Source: JANJUO01 sp942492935
GTDB lineage: Bacteria > Bacteroidota > Ignavibacteria > Kapaibacteriales > UBA2268
Direction of reading: 5' to 3'
Assembly (NCBI GenBank): GCA_942492935.1
Contig: OW818654.1
Span: 1-64,000, forward strand
DNA: 64,000 nt
Position numbers and translations under genes: made by a program. Shown in pieces: positions 9,791 to 18,228 of this stretch; position 1 is the stretch's first letter, and every line of letters starts with the position of its first letter. The notes under the pieces are model-generated. The model searched no databases. It had not been told where the DNA came from and saw only the letters and a list, made by a program, of their open reading frames with translations.

Positions 9791-10204
9791 TTAATTAACC
9801 AAATTTTCGATTAATTTTTTTTCTGCGCCTCTTTCAAATTGAACAATGATAGCGTTGCCACCATTACTCATTACTTCTTTAGAACGCACAATTCCAACAT
9901 CATCCCACACTTGATGAAAAATAACATCTCCTATTTGATATTCATCTTTAGGACTATATTTTTTAGCTTCATCACGGGAGATATGGACAACAGCTTTTGA
10001 TTTATCTGTTTCGGCTTCTATAGCATCAAGATTAACCAATTGAGAATGGTGACTACGGGTACATCTTGCCCACTGGTGTCTTCCATTTTCGGTTTCAATT
10101 GGCTCGCCGATTAATTCATGCTTGGTTTCTTTCATAAGAAAGGGGGAATAGAGCGTGATATACTTAGCTCTTCTTGAACGTTTTCTAATGACTGCAACTG
10201 CCAT
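9791..10204 (-). CDS. Conserved small protein with C-terminal UvrD/PcrA-like SH3 (Tudor) module
   Basis: A 137-residue protein if started at ATG 10204, which has GAAGGAAAAT just upstream; an earlier ATG at 10279 would add 25 hydrophobic residues without a ribosome site. The N-half is basic (VIRKRSRRAKYITLY). The C-half, YQIGDVIFHQVWDDVGIV then IIVQFERGAEKKLIENLVN, has the G-D-x-I-x-H-x-x-(W/F)-D-x-G-x-V ... F-x-x-G-x-K-x-L pattern of the SH3-like tail of UvrD/PcrA helicases, which contacts RNA polymerase. Here it stands alone. Function not known; coupling to transcription is inference. Precedes rpsU by 40 bp. Confidence 0.65.
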   Translation of the reverse strand: MAVAVIRKRSRRAKYITLYSPFLMKETKHELIGEPIETENGRHQWARCTRSHHSQLVNLDAIEAETDKSKAVVHISRDEAKKYSPKDEYQIGDVIFHQVWDDVGIVRSKEVMSNGGNAIIVQFERGAEKKLIENLVN

Positions 10205-10468
10205 ATTTTCCTTCAAAACAAATTCGTTAATTAACGCAGTTAAGAATACAAAATTAACTAAAAAATACGAATTAAACAAGAATTATTTGTTGTATCTATA
10301 TGAAGTTAAAGAAGTAGTAGAATAGATGGTGCAAATTGAATATTTATTTATTTTACAAGTTTATTGTAATATGTCAGACACTTTGACAGTGTCCGACATC
10401 AATATTAAAATTAAACAAATAAAATCGTTGTATTTGGTTAAAAAACACAACCAAGTAATAAAAATTCT

Positions 10469-13096
10469 TTACTTGATTTGCTTAAACATTTGCAAAAATG
10501 TATCTAATACATTTACTGCTTTTTCAACAACTTTTTCATCTTGAATTGGTATATTCAAACTCAAATTACCAGTTTTATCGTCCTTTTTAATTAATGATTC
10601 TACAAGATTTTTTGTAGAATTTCCATCAGAAAACGCATTACTTAATTTACTCAAGAAATCAATACCTGAGACAAATAATGATTGAATATTGTTTTCATTT
10701 GATTGTGCAGCATATTTGATTGTTGATTCATGGCTTTCTTTTTCATCAGTTTGAATAGGTTCAATTATAGATTTTGTTTCAACTTCGGAATCATCTGAAG
10801 TGATTTCATCTTTTTGATTTGTTTTATCATCAACAATTTCATCAATTTCAATAGGTTTAATTTCTTTTATTTCAGGCTCTATTTCTGGAATTTCATGTTG
10901 AACATCATTTAGCACATCAATTTTTTCATCAGTTTCACCATAAACTTCCTTGTCATTTGGTTGCTCGGAATCAGTTGCTTGCATTTCGATTTTCGGGTCA
11001 GTTATCTTTTCAACAACTTCCATAATTTTCTTGAATTTATTTTCTTCTGCAAAAACTGTATCCTCGCCATCATCGAAAACGCCAGTAAAAAGAGCTTGTT
11101 TAAAATTTAATAGATTAAGCATTCTATGCTCAATACTATGAAGAGTTACAAAGTTAATTACACGAACAACACTTCCCTGTCCAAGCCGATGCACTCTGGC
11201 AATACGTTGCTCTAAAACGGCTGGATTCCATGGAATATCAAGATTAATTACAACATTTGCACATTGCAAATTAAGACCTACACCACCTGCATCTGTTGAC
11301 AGAAATACTCTAACATTTGGTTTACTATGAAAATTATGGAGTAAATCTTTTCTTTTGATACTTGGAATTCCACCATGAAGATATTCATATTGAATGTTCA
11401 TCTTGTCAAGTTCCATTGCAACAAGACGCGTCATTCTTTCCCATTGACTAAAAACTACTACTTTTTCGGATTTGTCTTCAAAAATATCTTTAAGCAAAGT
11501 CATTAGTTCGTCAATTTTGGTATCAAATCTGGTTTCTTGGTCAAGAATATACGTGCTATCGCAAACCATTCTCATACAACTTAAAGACAGAAGTAATTTT
11601 TTTCTATCAGGTTCTGAAAGAAACTTTTGTTTGTTCCATTTATTAACTAATCTTGCAACAGTATCATAATATTCAGAGTGTATCTCTTTTTGCTTATCAG
11701 TTGCCACAACAAAATAATTATTATCTATCCTTTCGGGTAATTGCAGAAGAACATCTTTTTTCTTACGTCTAATAACTATAGATTCTAATGATTTAGAAAT
11801 TTTACTCAAATTATGATAACCAAGGACTTTGCCAGTTTCTTCAGTAAGTTGATGGTTTGCTAAAAATCTAAACAATGCACCTAATTTATATCTGTCCACA
11901 AATTCCACAATTGAATGTAATTCTTCAAGTCGATTTTCAAGCGGAGTACCTGTTAATACAATTGCAAATTCAGATTTTAATTGTTTTACATTTTGGGCAG
12001 TTTTTGTTTTCCAATTTTTTATTCTTTGGGCTTCATCGAGAATTATCAAATCTGGCTCAAAGTCATTATTTTTAACAAAATCAGCTTTGATAGAATTGTA
12101 ACTTGTGATTTTAAAAAATTCATTTTGTTTAAATTGTTCTGCTCTCTTTAAAGCATTTCCCTCAACAACCAAAACACTTCTATTTGTAAATTTTTCAATT
12201 TCTGCTTTCCATTGATATTTAAGAGAAGTTGGGCAAACAATCAAAACTTTTTCGATGTTAAATTCATTTGCTAAAATTTCGGAGATAGCAATTGCTTGAA
12301 TCGTTTTCCCAAGCCCCATATCATCAGCAATTAGGCATCTACCAGCTTTTGCGGCAAACAAAATACCTTCTTTTTGATATGGATATAATTTTGCATTGAT
12401 TAAATTATCTAATTCAGGAGAATTAATTCCTAATTTATACTTATTTTCCAAATGCTTGATTCTTTGATTTTTGCTTCTAACTTCGATAATGAAATCCAAA
12501 GCATCTGAGTAAAGACGAAATTCAGGGTCCAAAATCTTTACTTCTTCGATGAATTTATCAATTTTATCAAAAGCATTTTCTTTCAAAAAATTATTATCAT
12601 CAAAATATCTCTTGGCTTTTCTTTGAATTTTTGCTTTATTTATTTCGCCAATTCTCAAATATATTTTTCTATCTTCACCATATTTCAAACTGATTGAAGA
12701 ATAATTCTGGATATTTCCCATTTTGAAAATTTGCTTGAGTTTTCGGCTTTTATTTATTTTATGAAGCATAAACTCTATATGCTTGCATGTACCCAATAAA
12801 TTTACTTTAAAATCAGGACACGAACAAAAATTTAAACCTGGTTTTTCAGAACGAATTGCAACTTTGTATGTATTTTTACTAATTGGATTAAAAACTTCAA
12901 AATCTGAATATACAGGATTAATTCCCAAATTCTTTACTGTGAAATTTTGAATTATTGCAAACTGCTTTCTAAGACCTGCTTGCCATTCATCAATTGTTAA
13001 GTTTTGAGGTTTATAATGATAAGGAATTTCGTTTTTAACCTTTACAATTTTTTTCTTTTTTGGACTCTTCTTTGGCTTAGTTATTTGCTGTTTCAT
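10469..13096 (-). CDS. SNF2-family DEAD/DEAH helicase with N-terminal SWIM zinc finger and acidic tail
   Basis: 875 residues from the ATG at 13096 (a TTG two codons earlier is possible). The lysine-rich N-terminus (KKSPKKKKIVKVK) leads to a SWIM zinc motif, FCSCPDF...GTCKH, with C91, C93, C104 and H106. The SNF2 ATPase follows: Walker A DDMGLGKT near 258-265, DEAQ box near 354-357, LTGTPLENRLEE (motif III). The second lobe has VVVFSQWERM and STDAGGVGLNLQCA with RIARVHRLGQ. The last 230 residues are a Glu/Asp/Ser-rich linker and a helical end. A double-stranded DNA translocase acting in the cytoplasm, probably remodelling protein-DNA complexes. Bacterial SWIM-SNF2 proteins are common but their role is poorly defined. 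Confidence 0.92.
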   Translation of the reverse strand: MKQQITKPKKSPKKKKIVKVKNEIPYHYKPQNLTIDEWQAGLRKQFAIIQNFTVKNLGINPVYSDFEVFNPISKNTYKVAIRSEKPGLNFCSCPDFKVNLLGTCKHIEFMLHKINKSRKLKQIFKMGNIQNYSSISLKYGEDRKIYLRIGEINKAKIQRKAKRYFDDNNFLKENAFDKIDKFIEEVKILDPEFRLYSDALDFIIEVRSKNQRIKHLENKYKLGINSPELDNLINAKLYPYQKEGILFAAKAGRCLIADDMGLGKTIQAIAISEILANEFNIEKVLIVCPTSLKYQWKAEIEKFTNRSVLVVEGNALKRAEQFKQNEFFKITSYNSIKADFVKNNDFEPDLIILDEAQRIKNWKTKTAQNVKQLKSEFAIVLTGTPLENRLEELHSIVEFVDRYKLGALFRFLANHQLTEETGKVLGYHNLSKISKSLESIVIRRKKKDVLLQLPERIDNNYFVVATDKQKEIHSEYYDTVARLVNKWNKQKFLSEPDRKKLLLSLSCMRMVCDSTYILDQETRFDTKIDELMTLLKDIFEDKSEKVVVFSQWERMTRLVAMELDKMNIQYEYLHGGIPSIKRKDLLHNFHSKPNVRVFLSTDAGGVGLNLQCANVVINLDIPWNPAVLEQRIARVHRLGQGSVVRVINFVTLHSIEHRMLNLLNFKQALFTGVFDDGEDTVFAEENKFKKIMEVVEKITDPKIEMQATDSEQPNDKEVYGETDEKIDVLNDVQHEIPEIEPEIKEIKPIEIDEIVDDKTNQKDEITSDDSEVETKSIIEPIQTDEKESHESTIKYAAQSNENNIQSLFVSGIDFLSKLSNAFSDGNSTKNLVESLIKKDDKTGNLSLNIPIQDEKVVEKAVNVLDTFLQMFKQIK

Positions 13097-13227
13097 TCTC
13101 AACTCTCTAAATTAACAAAAGAAATTCAATAATTTTCACTTTCTTTTAAAATACAAAATTACAAATAACTACACTATCTAACCAATCATAAATTAAATTT
13201 TTGATTAGAATACTGTAAGAAAAACTA

Positions 13228-13247
13228 TAGGGGTTTGAATTCCCCTA
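13228..13247 (-). terminator. Terminator of the Omp28-like gene
   Basis: TAGGGG(n8)CCCCTA hairpin 8 bp past the stop of the minus-strand gene at 13255, followed on that strand by TAGTTTTTC. Confidence 0.6.
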
Positions 13248-13254
13248 AAAATCC

Positions 13255-14310
13255 TTACTTTATCATTATCTTACTCTGATACAAATTGCTATTGGTATAT
13301 ACTTTCACAAAATATGTACCTGATGGTATTGTCTTATTTGAAAACTCTGAACGATTCAATGTCAAATGGTTCGATGAATTATCTAATTCAATTGTATTAA
13401 GTACTCTACCAGTTATATCGCATAAATCAATTTTAGTTATTGTTTCATCATCTGAATTTATTTCCACATTAAAGACATCAATAATAGGATTTGGGTAAAT
13501 TGATAATTTACTTGAATTAATACTTTCATTTTCTATTGATTTTACTATTGAAGTGGATTCAGCTTGATAAATATATCTTGTAAATATATCTTGAACTATT
13601 ACAGTTGCAATCATCTCGCCAGAATAATCAGAAGTAAAATTATAATTATATGAAAAATCTTTTGACTCGCCAGCTTTTAGTGAAAAGACTTCTCCACTAC
13701 TTCCCGATAATGTTTTTCTAAATATATGATGAAATTCAGTTTGACCATTAGATTGTTTAGCATAAGTTCTATGCTTTTCAACAAGTATAACGAATAAATT
13801 CTTATTTGTTAAATCTATATCACTTTTAATATTTACATCGACAATTCCTGATGCATCTCCAGATTTATGTGTAACAGTTACTTTTACAGGAGTGGTTTTA
13901 GTCATGGTATCAATTATATAATTTATCTGATTTGTATCTGTAGGATAGCCAGGATAACTTGCATTTGGAGCAAGTACAGCATTAATTCTTGCATAAGGAT
14001 AGAAAGGAACTGAATATAAATTACTTCTATAATTGTAATCCTCGCTTTCAGTCATTACCTTTTTACCATCTACAACAAAATAAGAATAATAATGAATTCC
14101 TACATAATCAGGATGATTTTCTAACCATTTTGTTAGCATTGGAGCAAGAGCAGCACAAGGACCACACCATACTTCTGAAAATTCCTCAAAAATAATGTTC
14201 CGCTTATACTGTGCATTAAGCTCCGAGAAACTAAATGAAAAAATAACAGCGAATAAACACGATAGAAAAAATATAGAAAATCCACTTTTTTGTAAATTTT
14301 TCTTGTTCAT
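13255..14310 (-). CDS. Omp28-like thioredoxin-fold secreted protein with T9SS sorting domain
   Basis: 351 residues. Residues 1-34 are a signal peptide (core FSIFFLSCLFAVIFSFSFS, ending LNAQ). Residues 40-60 read FEEFSEVWCGPCAALAPML, a thioredoxin-like active site with C49 and C52, as in the Omp28-related family. The central part is beta-rich. From about 270, IYPNPIIDVFNVEI ... CDITGRVLNTIEL ... IPSGTYFVKVYT ... QSKIMIK is a type A sorting domain. Likely an outer-surface or secreted thiol-disulfide protein exported through T9SS; redox activity is inferred from CGPC. A fragment matching its last 14 codons lies upstream at 14980-15021. Confidence 0.88.
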   Translation of the reverse strand: MNKKNLQKSGFSIFFLSCLFAVIFSFSFSELNAQYKRNIIFEEFSEVWCGPCAALAPMLTKWLENHPDYVGIHYYSYFVVDGKKVMTESEDYNYRSNLYSVPFYPYARINAVLAPNASYPGYPTDTNQINYIIDTMTKTTPVKVTVTHKSGDASGIVDVNIKSDIDLTNKNLFVILVEKHRTYAKQSNGQTEFHHIFRKTLSGSSGEVFSLKAGESKDFSYNYNFTSDYSGEMIATVIVQDIFTRYIYQAESTSIVKSIENESINSSKLSIYPNPIIDVFNVEINSDDETITKIDLCDITGRVLNTIELDNSSNHLTLNRSEFSNKTIPSGTYFVKVYTNSNLYQSKIMIK

Positions 14311-14979
14311 ATATACCTCTAAATAAATACAAATTTTCCCACAAACAATAAAGCAAATTTACAAAAAATCATAATTTAAAACTATTTTTTTTGCATTAAA
14401 TTGAAATTATTCTTAAAAAACTAATTTATTGAAACAACTCAGTCGCTTATAGATAATTTAGAATTATAGTTCTTTTTTAAAAATTCCTTGAAATTCCCAT
14501 CGGGAATAAATGTTTGTAAGAGATTAATTCCCCACTTAAAACAGCAACGCCGTAGGTGTTGAATGTGTATTGAATTATTCAATCCCGATGGGATTGTTGG
14601 ACTTACGCCAGTTCCTTCCCCTTGGGGAAGGTTAGGTTGGGGTTTACAAATATTTAATCCCAATGGGGATTTTCAAAGAATTTCTTTTTAATATTATTTT
14701 CGACTTTTTCCAATTTTTCTTGTTTTTCATTCAAATAACCTAGCAAATTGAAAATTTCTATGTGATTCTTATCTAACTTGGCAATAAACCTTAGGTAAGA
14801 TTGATATGGCAAATCGTCATTTCAAGCATTGCGAGAAATCCAGTAAAATTTATAAATGAACAATTACTGGATTCCTCACGGTGTTCGGAATGACATTTTA
14901 GATAAACTATGACATAGTTAGCTGGTATTTGCAAGTGATTCTTTCATTTGGCAACTGAGTAGTTATTTTTTATAAATCC
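14311..14979. repeat. Repeat-filled gap: CCCATCGGGA palindromes, C-type element and a composite repeat shared with 54.2-54.5 kb
   Basis: Contains AATTCCCATCGGGAATAAA (14493-14511), CAATCCCGATGGGATTG (14581-14597), part of the CCCC...GGTTGGGG element (14614-14644), a GTCATTTCAAGC...GCGAGAAATCC REP-like piece (14817-14836), its partner GGATTCCTCACGGTG..GGAATGAC (14871-14894), and TTAGCTGGTATTTGCAAGTG ... GGCAACTGAGTAGTTA (14919-14966). The last part, and the CCCGATGGGAAT part in inverted form, recur at 54.18-54.54 kb. No gene seen; a 74-codon frame here is repeat read-through. Confidence 0.7.
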
Positions 14980-15021
14980 TTACTTTATCATTACCTTACT
15001 TTGATACAGATTGTTATTGGT
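14980..15021 (-). pseudogene. Remnant of a T9SS sorting-domain gene 3' end
   Basis: Read on the minus strand these 42 bases give TNNNLYQSKVMIK plus stop, nearly identical in DNA (about 43 of 48 positions including flanks) to the last codons and trailer of the Omp28-like gene (YTNSNLYQSKIMIK). No upstream coding sequence is attached; beyond 15022 the similarity ends abruptly. It is a decayed or recombined copy of a cargo-protein 3' end. Confidence 0.7.
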
Positions 15022-15048
15022 TTACTGCAATTAGTGCTAATTCTACAT

Positions 15049-15675
15049 CTATTCTATCAATTCAAAAATTTTATCATTGAAATTATAATTGAAAATTTTT
15101 CCAGAACCAATCTCGTAATACCAGCCATAAATATTCAACATTGCAGAATGGTGTCTTTCATTTATCATTGGATATGTCAAAAGATGATTTAATTGCAAAA
15201 CAATATTTGCTTGTTCTACAATTTTGTCTTTATCTAATGGGATATCGCTATTTGCTATCATTTTTTCAGCTTGTGATTTTGCATCTTCAGCAAGTAATAG
15301 CCAGCGTTTTGTATTTGGAATTTTTTCTAATTCAGATTCTTTAAAATATAGTGCTTTACAGCCACCACAATTTGAATGACCACAAATGATAATATTTTTA
15401 ACTTCCAATGCCATAACAGCGTATTCAATTGCAGATGTTGTTGCTAAATATTCATTTGATTCACGATAAAATGGAACAATGTTAGCTATATTTCTAATTA
15501 CAAATAATTCACCGGGCATTGTCTTAGTAATTAAAGCTGGTACTACTCTCGAATCCGAACATCCAATAAATAAAGTATGTGGCTTTTGAGAAGTACTCAA
15601 CTGCTGAAATAATTCTTTATTATATTCATAGTCGTTAGAGGTAAATTCCTTCACTCCATCAAATAATATTTTCAT
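15049..15675 (-). CDS. Beta-class carbonic anhydrase
   Basis: 208 residues, the family length. Zinc ligands C39 (FIGCSDSR), H100 and C103 (ICGHSNCGGCKAL) with the catalytic D41-R43 dyad are all present, and MPGELFVIRNIAN is the conserved strand after the first ligand. Converts CO2 and water to bicarbonate and a proton in the cytoplasm. ATG at 15675 follows TTAAGGATATT. No signal peptide. It stands alone between two T9SS cargo genes on the same strand, with 104 bp to the upstream gene. Confidence 0.95.
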   Translation of the reverse strand: MKILFDGVKEFTSNDYEYNKELFQQLSTSQKPHTLFIGCSDSRVVPALITKTMPGELFVIRNIANIVPFYRESNEYLATTSAIEYAVMALEVKNIIICGHSNCGGCKALYFKESELEKIPNTKRWLLLAEDAKSQAEKMIANSDIPLDKDKIVEQANIVLQLNHLLTYPMINERHHSAMLNIYGWYYEIGSGKIFNYNFNDKIFELIE

Positions 15676-15779
15676 AATATCCTTAATTATATGTAGTTTA
15701 ACAATGATGATGAATTATTTAAAATCATATTTATTCACGATTTAAATATAATTTAATTGTCAATAATTCAACAATGAAT

Positions 15780-17420
15780 TTACTTCATAAAATATATTAA
15801 TTTCCCCAATTGAGAAATATTTGGTATTTCAATTTGCAATAAATAAATTCCTGATGCTAATTGTGATATTTTTTGATTCAAATTGAAAGTATAATTAAAA
15901 TCACCCGCTGAATGATTATTGCCTTCAATCCGCATTAGCTTATGACCAATTAAATTATAAATGCTAATATTAAATTGAGTATCATTTTGAAAATTAATTG
16001 AAAATGAAATATCATTTGTCAAACTATTAAACATAAGGTTTGTAATCGTATTGGAATTATTGAAGTTAATAAAATCAACACTTGAAGGGATATATGAGTA
16101 ATTGTTGTTTCGGCTTTCATTGTTCTGAAACATAAGCCAATCAGGACCTGACCCTTTTCCTGCTTCTATGCAATAAGCTCTGCCATATCCATTACTAAAT
16201 TTTGGATATTCCATATATCCACCGACTATAAATACATCAAGAATACCATCTTTATCAAAATCAGAAATTATTGGAGCATGATTAATATCAAATTCTTTTC
16301 CATAATGCTCAGCAAGATTCAATGTCCAAATTGTATCGCCTGTTGTTCCTTTTAAAGCAATCAACATTCCCTTTTGAGTTCCGAAAATAACATCTGGCAT
16401 AGCATCATCATCAATATCCGAAAGTGCAACACCTCTAAAACAACTCGAATATTCAGGTATATCATATTCCCAATAAATTGAACCGTCATAACGAAGTGCT
16501 ACCATTTTGAACCAGCCAGAAAATACTATTTCGCTATATCCATCATTATCAAGGTCAGCTATTGAAACAGGACCTCCTACAAAATAATTTTCAGGGAATT
16601 TATGAGACCATTTTTTAGTACCGTCTTTGCCATTTATAACAAACATTTCACCAGAATAATCACCAATTAATAATTCAATATTGCCATCTTTATCCAAATC
16701 TGCTACTGCTGTACCATGATAAATTACATCATTTACAGGGAATTCCCATAGCACTTCAAGTGTTTTTCCATCATAAGCATATACTTTATTTGTATCTGTA
16801 TCGTAAAAATTCCATGATGCTACTACGAAGTCAAGTTGCCCATCATTATTAACATCTACGATAGTAGGAGCTGTTTGTATCCAACAATCCTTACAAACTG
16901 AAATTTCCCATTTTGGTTTGCCATCTTCTGCATTCATACATTTAACATATCCCATAAATTCACCATGTAAAATCTCAAGTTTGCCATCATTATCCAAATC
17001 AGCAATTGTAGGTGGTGAATCACTTCCTCTTGTTGGTGTTGCCCATTTTACTTCACCGGTTTTACCATCAAAACAGAAAGTAGTTGGATTGCATGAACTT
17101 GGTGTTATTACTTCGGGGATTCCATCGCCATCAATATCAAAGATTAAAGACGCAACATCATTACAACCCTCACCTGTTTTGGTAGCTGTATTATACTTCC
17201 ATAATAACGTACCATTTTCACTATTTAAAGCATAAACGCAACTATCATTTCGATAGCATCCGAAAGCAAGTTCCAATTTACCATCATCATCAATATCACC
17301 TGCTGCAGTCTGCCCTGCAGATGCGTCTTTTGTATCAAACCACCATTTAATTTTTGGCTGTGCAGAAAAAGTATTTGTCAAAGTTAATATGACAACAATC
17401 AAGTAAATTGCAATTTTCAT
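15780..17420 (-). CDS. FG-GAP/VCBS beta-propeller secreted protein with T9SS sorting domain
   Basis: 546 residues. Signal peptide 1-20 (IYLIVVILTLTNTFSAQ). At least eight calcium-binding loops of the D-x-D-x-D-G type are spaced regularly: DIDDDGKLEL, DIDGDGIPEV, DLDNDGKLEI, DVNNDGQLDF, DLDKDGNIEL, DLDNDGYSEI, DIDDDAMPDV, DFDKDGILDV. Between them PQQ-like strands (YALNSENGTLLWKY, CFDGKTGEVKWA, VINGKDGTKKWS) complete an eight-bladed propeller. The last 85 residues (IYNLIGHKLMRIEG ... LASGIYLLQIEI) are a sorting domain, slightly divergent. Extracellular calcium-stabilised protein; ligand unknown. Confidence 0.88.
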   Translation of the reverse strand: MKIAIYLIVVILTLTNTFSAQPKIKWWFDTKDASAGQTAAGDIDDDGKLELAFGCYRNDSCVYALNSENGTLLWKYNTATKTGEGCNDVASLIFDIDGDGIPEVITPSSCNPTTFCFDGKTGEVKWATPTRGSDSPPTIADLDNDGKLEILHGEFMGYVKCMNAEDGKPKWEISVCKDCWIQTAPTIVDVNNDGQLDFVVASWNFYDTDTNKVYAYDGKTLEVLWEFPVNDVIYHGTAVADLDKDGNIELLIGDYSGEMFVINGKDGTKKWSHKFPENYFVGGPVSIADLDNDGYSEIVFSGWFKMVALRYDGSIYWEYDIPEYSSCFRGVALSDIDDDAMPDVIFGTQKGMLIALKGTTGDTIWTLNLAEHYGKEFDINHAPIISDFDKDGILDVFIVGGYMEYPKFSNGYGRAYCIEAGKGSGPDWLMFQNNESRNNNYSYIPSSVDFINFNNSNTITNLMFNSLTNDISFSINFQNDTQFNISIYNLIGHKLMRIEGNNHSAGDFNYTFNLNQKISQLASGIYLLQIEIPNISQLGKLIYFMK

Positions 17421-17486
17421 TTTGTTTTCTCAAAGTTTTCTTAAAAAAATAGTAATCATAAAGTGGAAAAAAGTATATAAATTCAG

Positions 17487-18021
17487 TCATTCTGAACTCG
17501 TTTCAGAAAACCCCATCCTAACCTTCCCCAAGGGGAAGGAATATATGTAAAGTCCTCCCTTTGGGGAGGATTTAGGTGGGGTTTCCTATTCTGTCATTCT
17601 GAACTTGTTTCAGAAAACCCCATCCTAACCTTCCCAAAGGGGAAGGAATATATGTAAAGTCCTCCCTTTGGGGAGGATTTAGGTGGGGTTTCCTATTCTG
17701 TCATTCTGAACTCGTTTCAGAAAACCCCATCCTAACCTTCCCCAAGGGGAAGGAATATATGTAAAGTCCTCCCTTTGGGGAGGATTTAGGTGGGGTTTCC
17801 TATTCTGTCATTCTGAACTCGTTTCAGAAAACCCCATCCTAACCTTCCCCAAGGGGAAGGAATATATGTAAAGTCCTCCCTTTGGGGAGGATTTAGGTGG
17901 GGTTTCCTATTCAATCATTCTGAACTCGTTTCAGAAAACCCCATCCTAACCTTCCCCAAGGGGAAGGAATATATGTAAAGTCCTCCCTTTGGGGAGGATT
18001 TAGGTGGGGTTTCCTATTCTG
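17487..18021. repeat. Five tandem copies of a 107-bp palindromic unit
   Basis: Units start at 17487, 17594, 17701, 17808 and 17915, each exactly 107 bp. Each has TCATTCTGAACTCGTTTCAG, then CCCCATCCTAACCTTCCCC and AAGGGGAAGG, ATATATGTAAAG, CCTCCCTTTGGGGAGG, ATTTAGGTGGGGTTTCCTA. The halves CCCCATCCTAACC / GGATTTAGGTGGGG pair, so each unit can fold into a long hairpin. Units differ at only a few bases (for example GAACTTG and CCCAAAGG in unit 2, TCAATC at the 17915 junction), which implies recent expansion. Single copies of the C-rich part occur at 14.6, 41.3, 51.5 and 54.3 kb. Confidence 0.95.
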
Positions 18022-18142
18022 TCATTCTGAACTCGTTTCAGAATCCATCCAATATAAATGTCATTTTCAATACAAGATGTCCTACACTTTGCAAGTGTAG
18101 GACATCTGCATATATTAGATTCCGCATCAAGTGCGGAATGAC
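18022..18142. repeat. Single 134-bp-family REP unit with GTCCTACAC hairpin
   Basis: Begins TCATTCTGAACTCGTTTCAG as the sixth start of the array but then switches to the other unit type: GATGTCCTACAC(n8)GTGTAGGACATC and GATTCCGCATCAAGTGCGGAATGACAC. The hairpin arms carry a compensatory change (CCTAC/GTAGG instead of CCAAC/GTTGG), which argues that the stem is conserved. Confidence 0.85.
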
Positions 18143-18228
18143 ACACAAATAATTTCAATCATTCCGAACTTGTTTCAGAATCCCTCTTACTTTGTAACTA
18201 TATATCAAAGAACAATATTTACAAAAAT

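Noticed and set aside
10430..10456. TTGGTT(n9)AACCAA terminator after the SNF2 gene
   Set aside because: The stem is short and A/T-rich with no T-run on the minus strand; too weak to call.
14439..14663. 74-residue frame with Pro/Gly-rich ends
   Set aside because: Consists of the CCCATCGGGA and C-type repeats; not conserved coding sequence.
17487..18021. CRISPR array (regular repeats)
   Set aside because: The whole 107-bp period is conserved; there are no variable spacers and no cas genes nearby. It is a tandem palindromic repeat.
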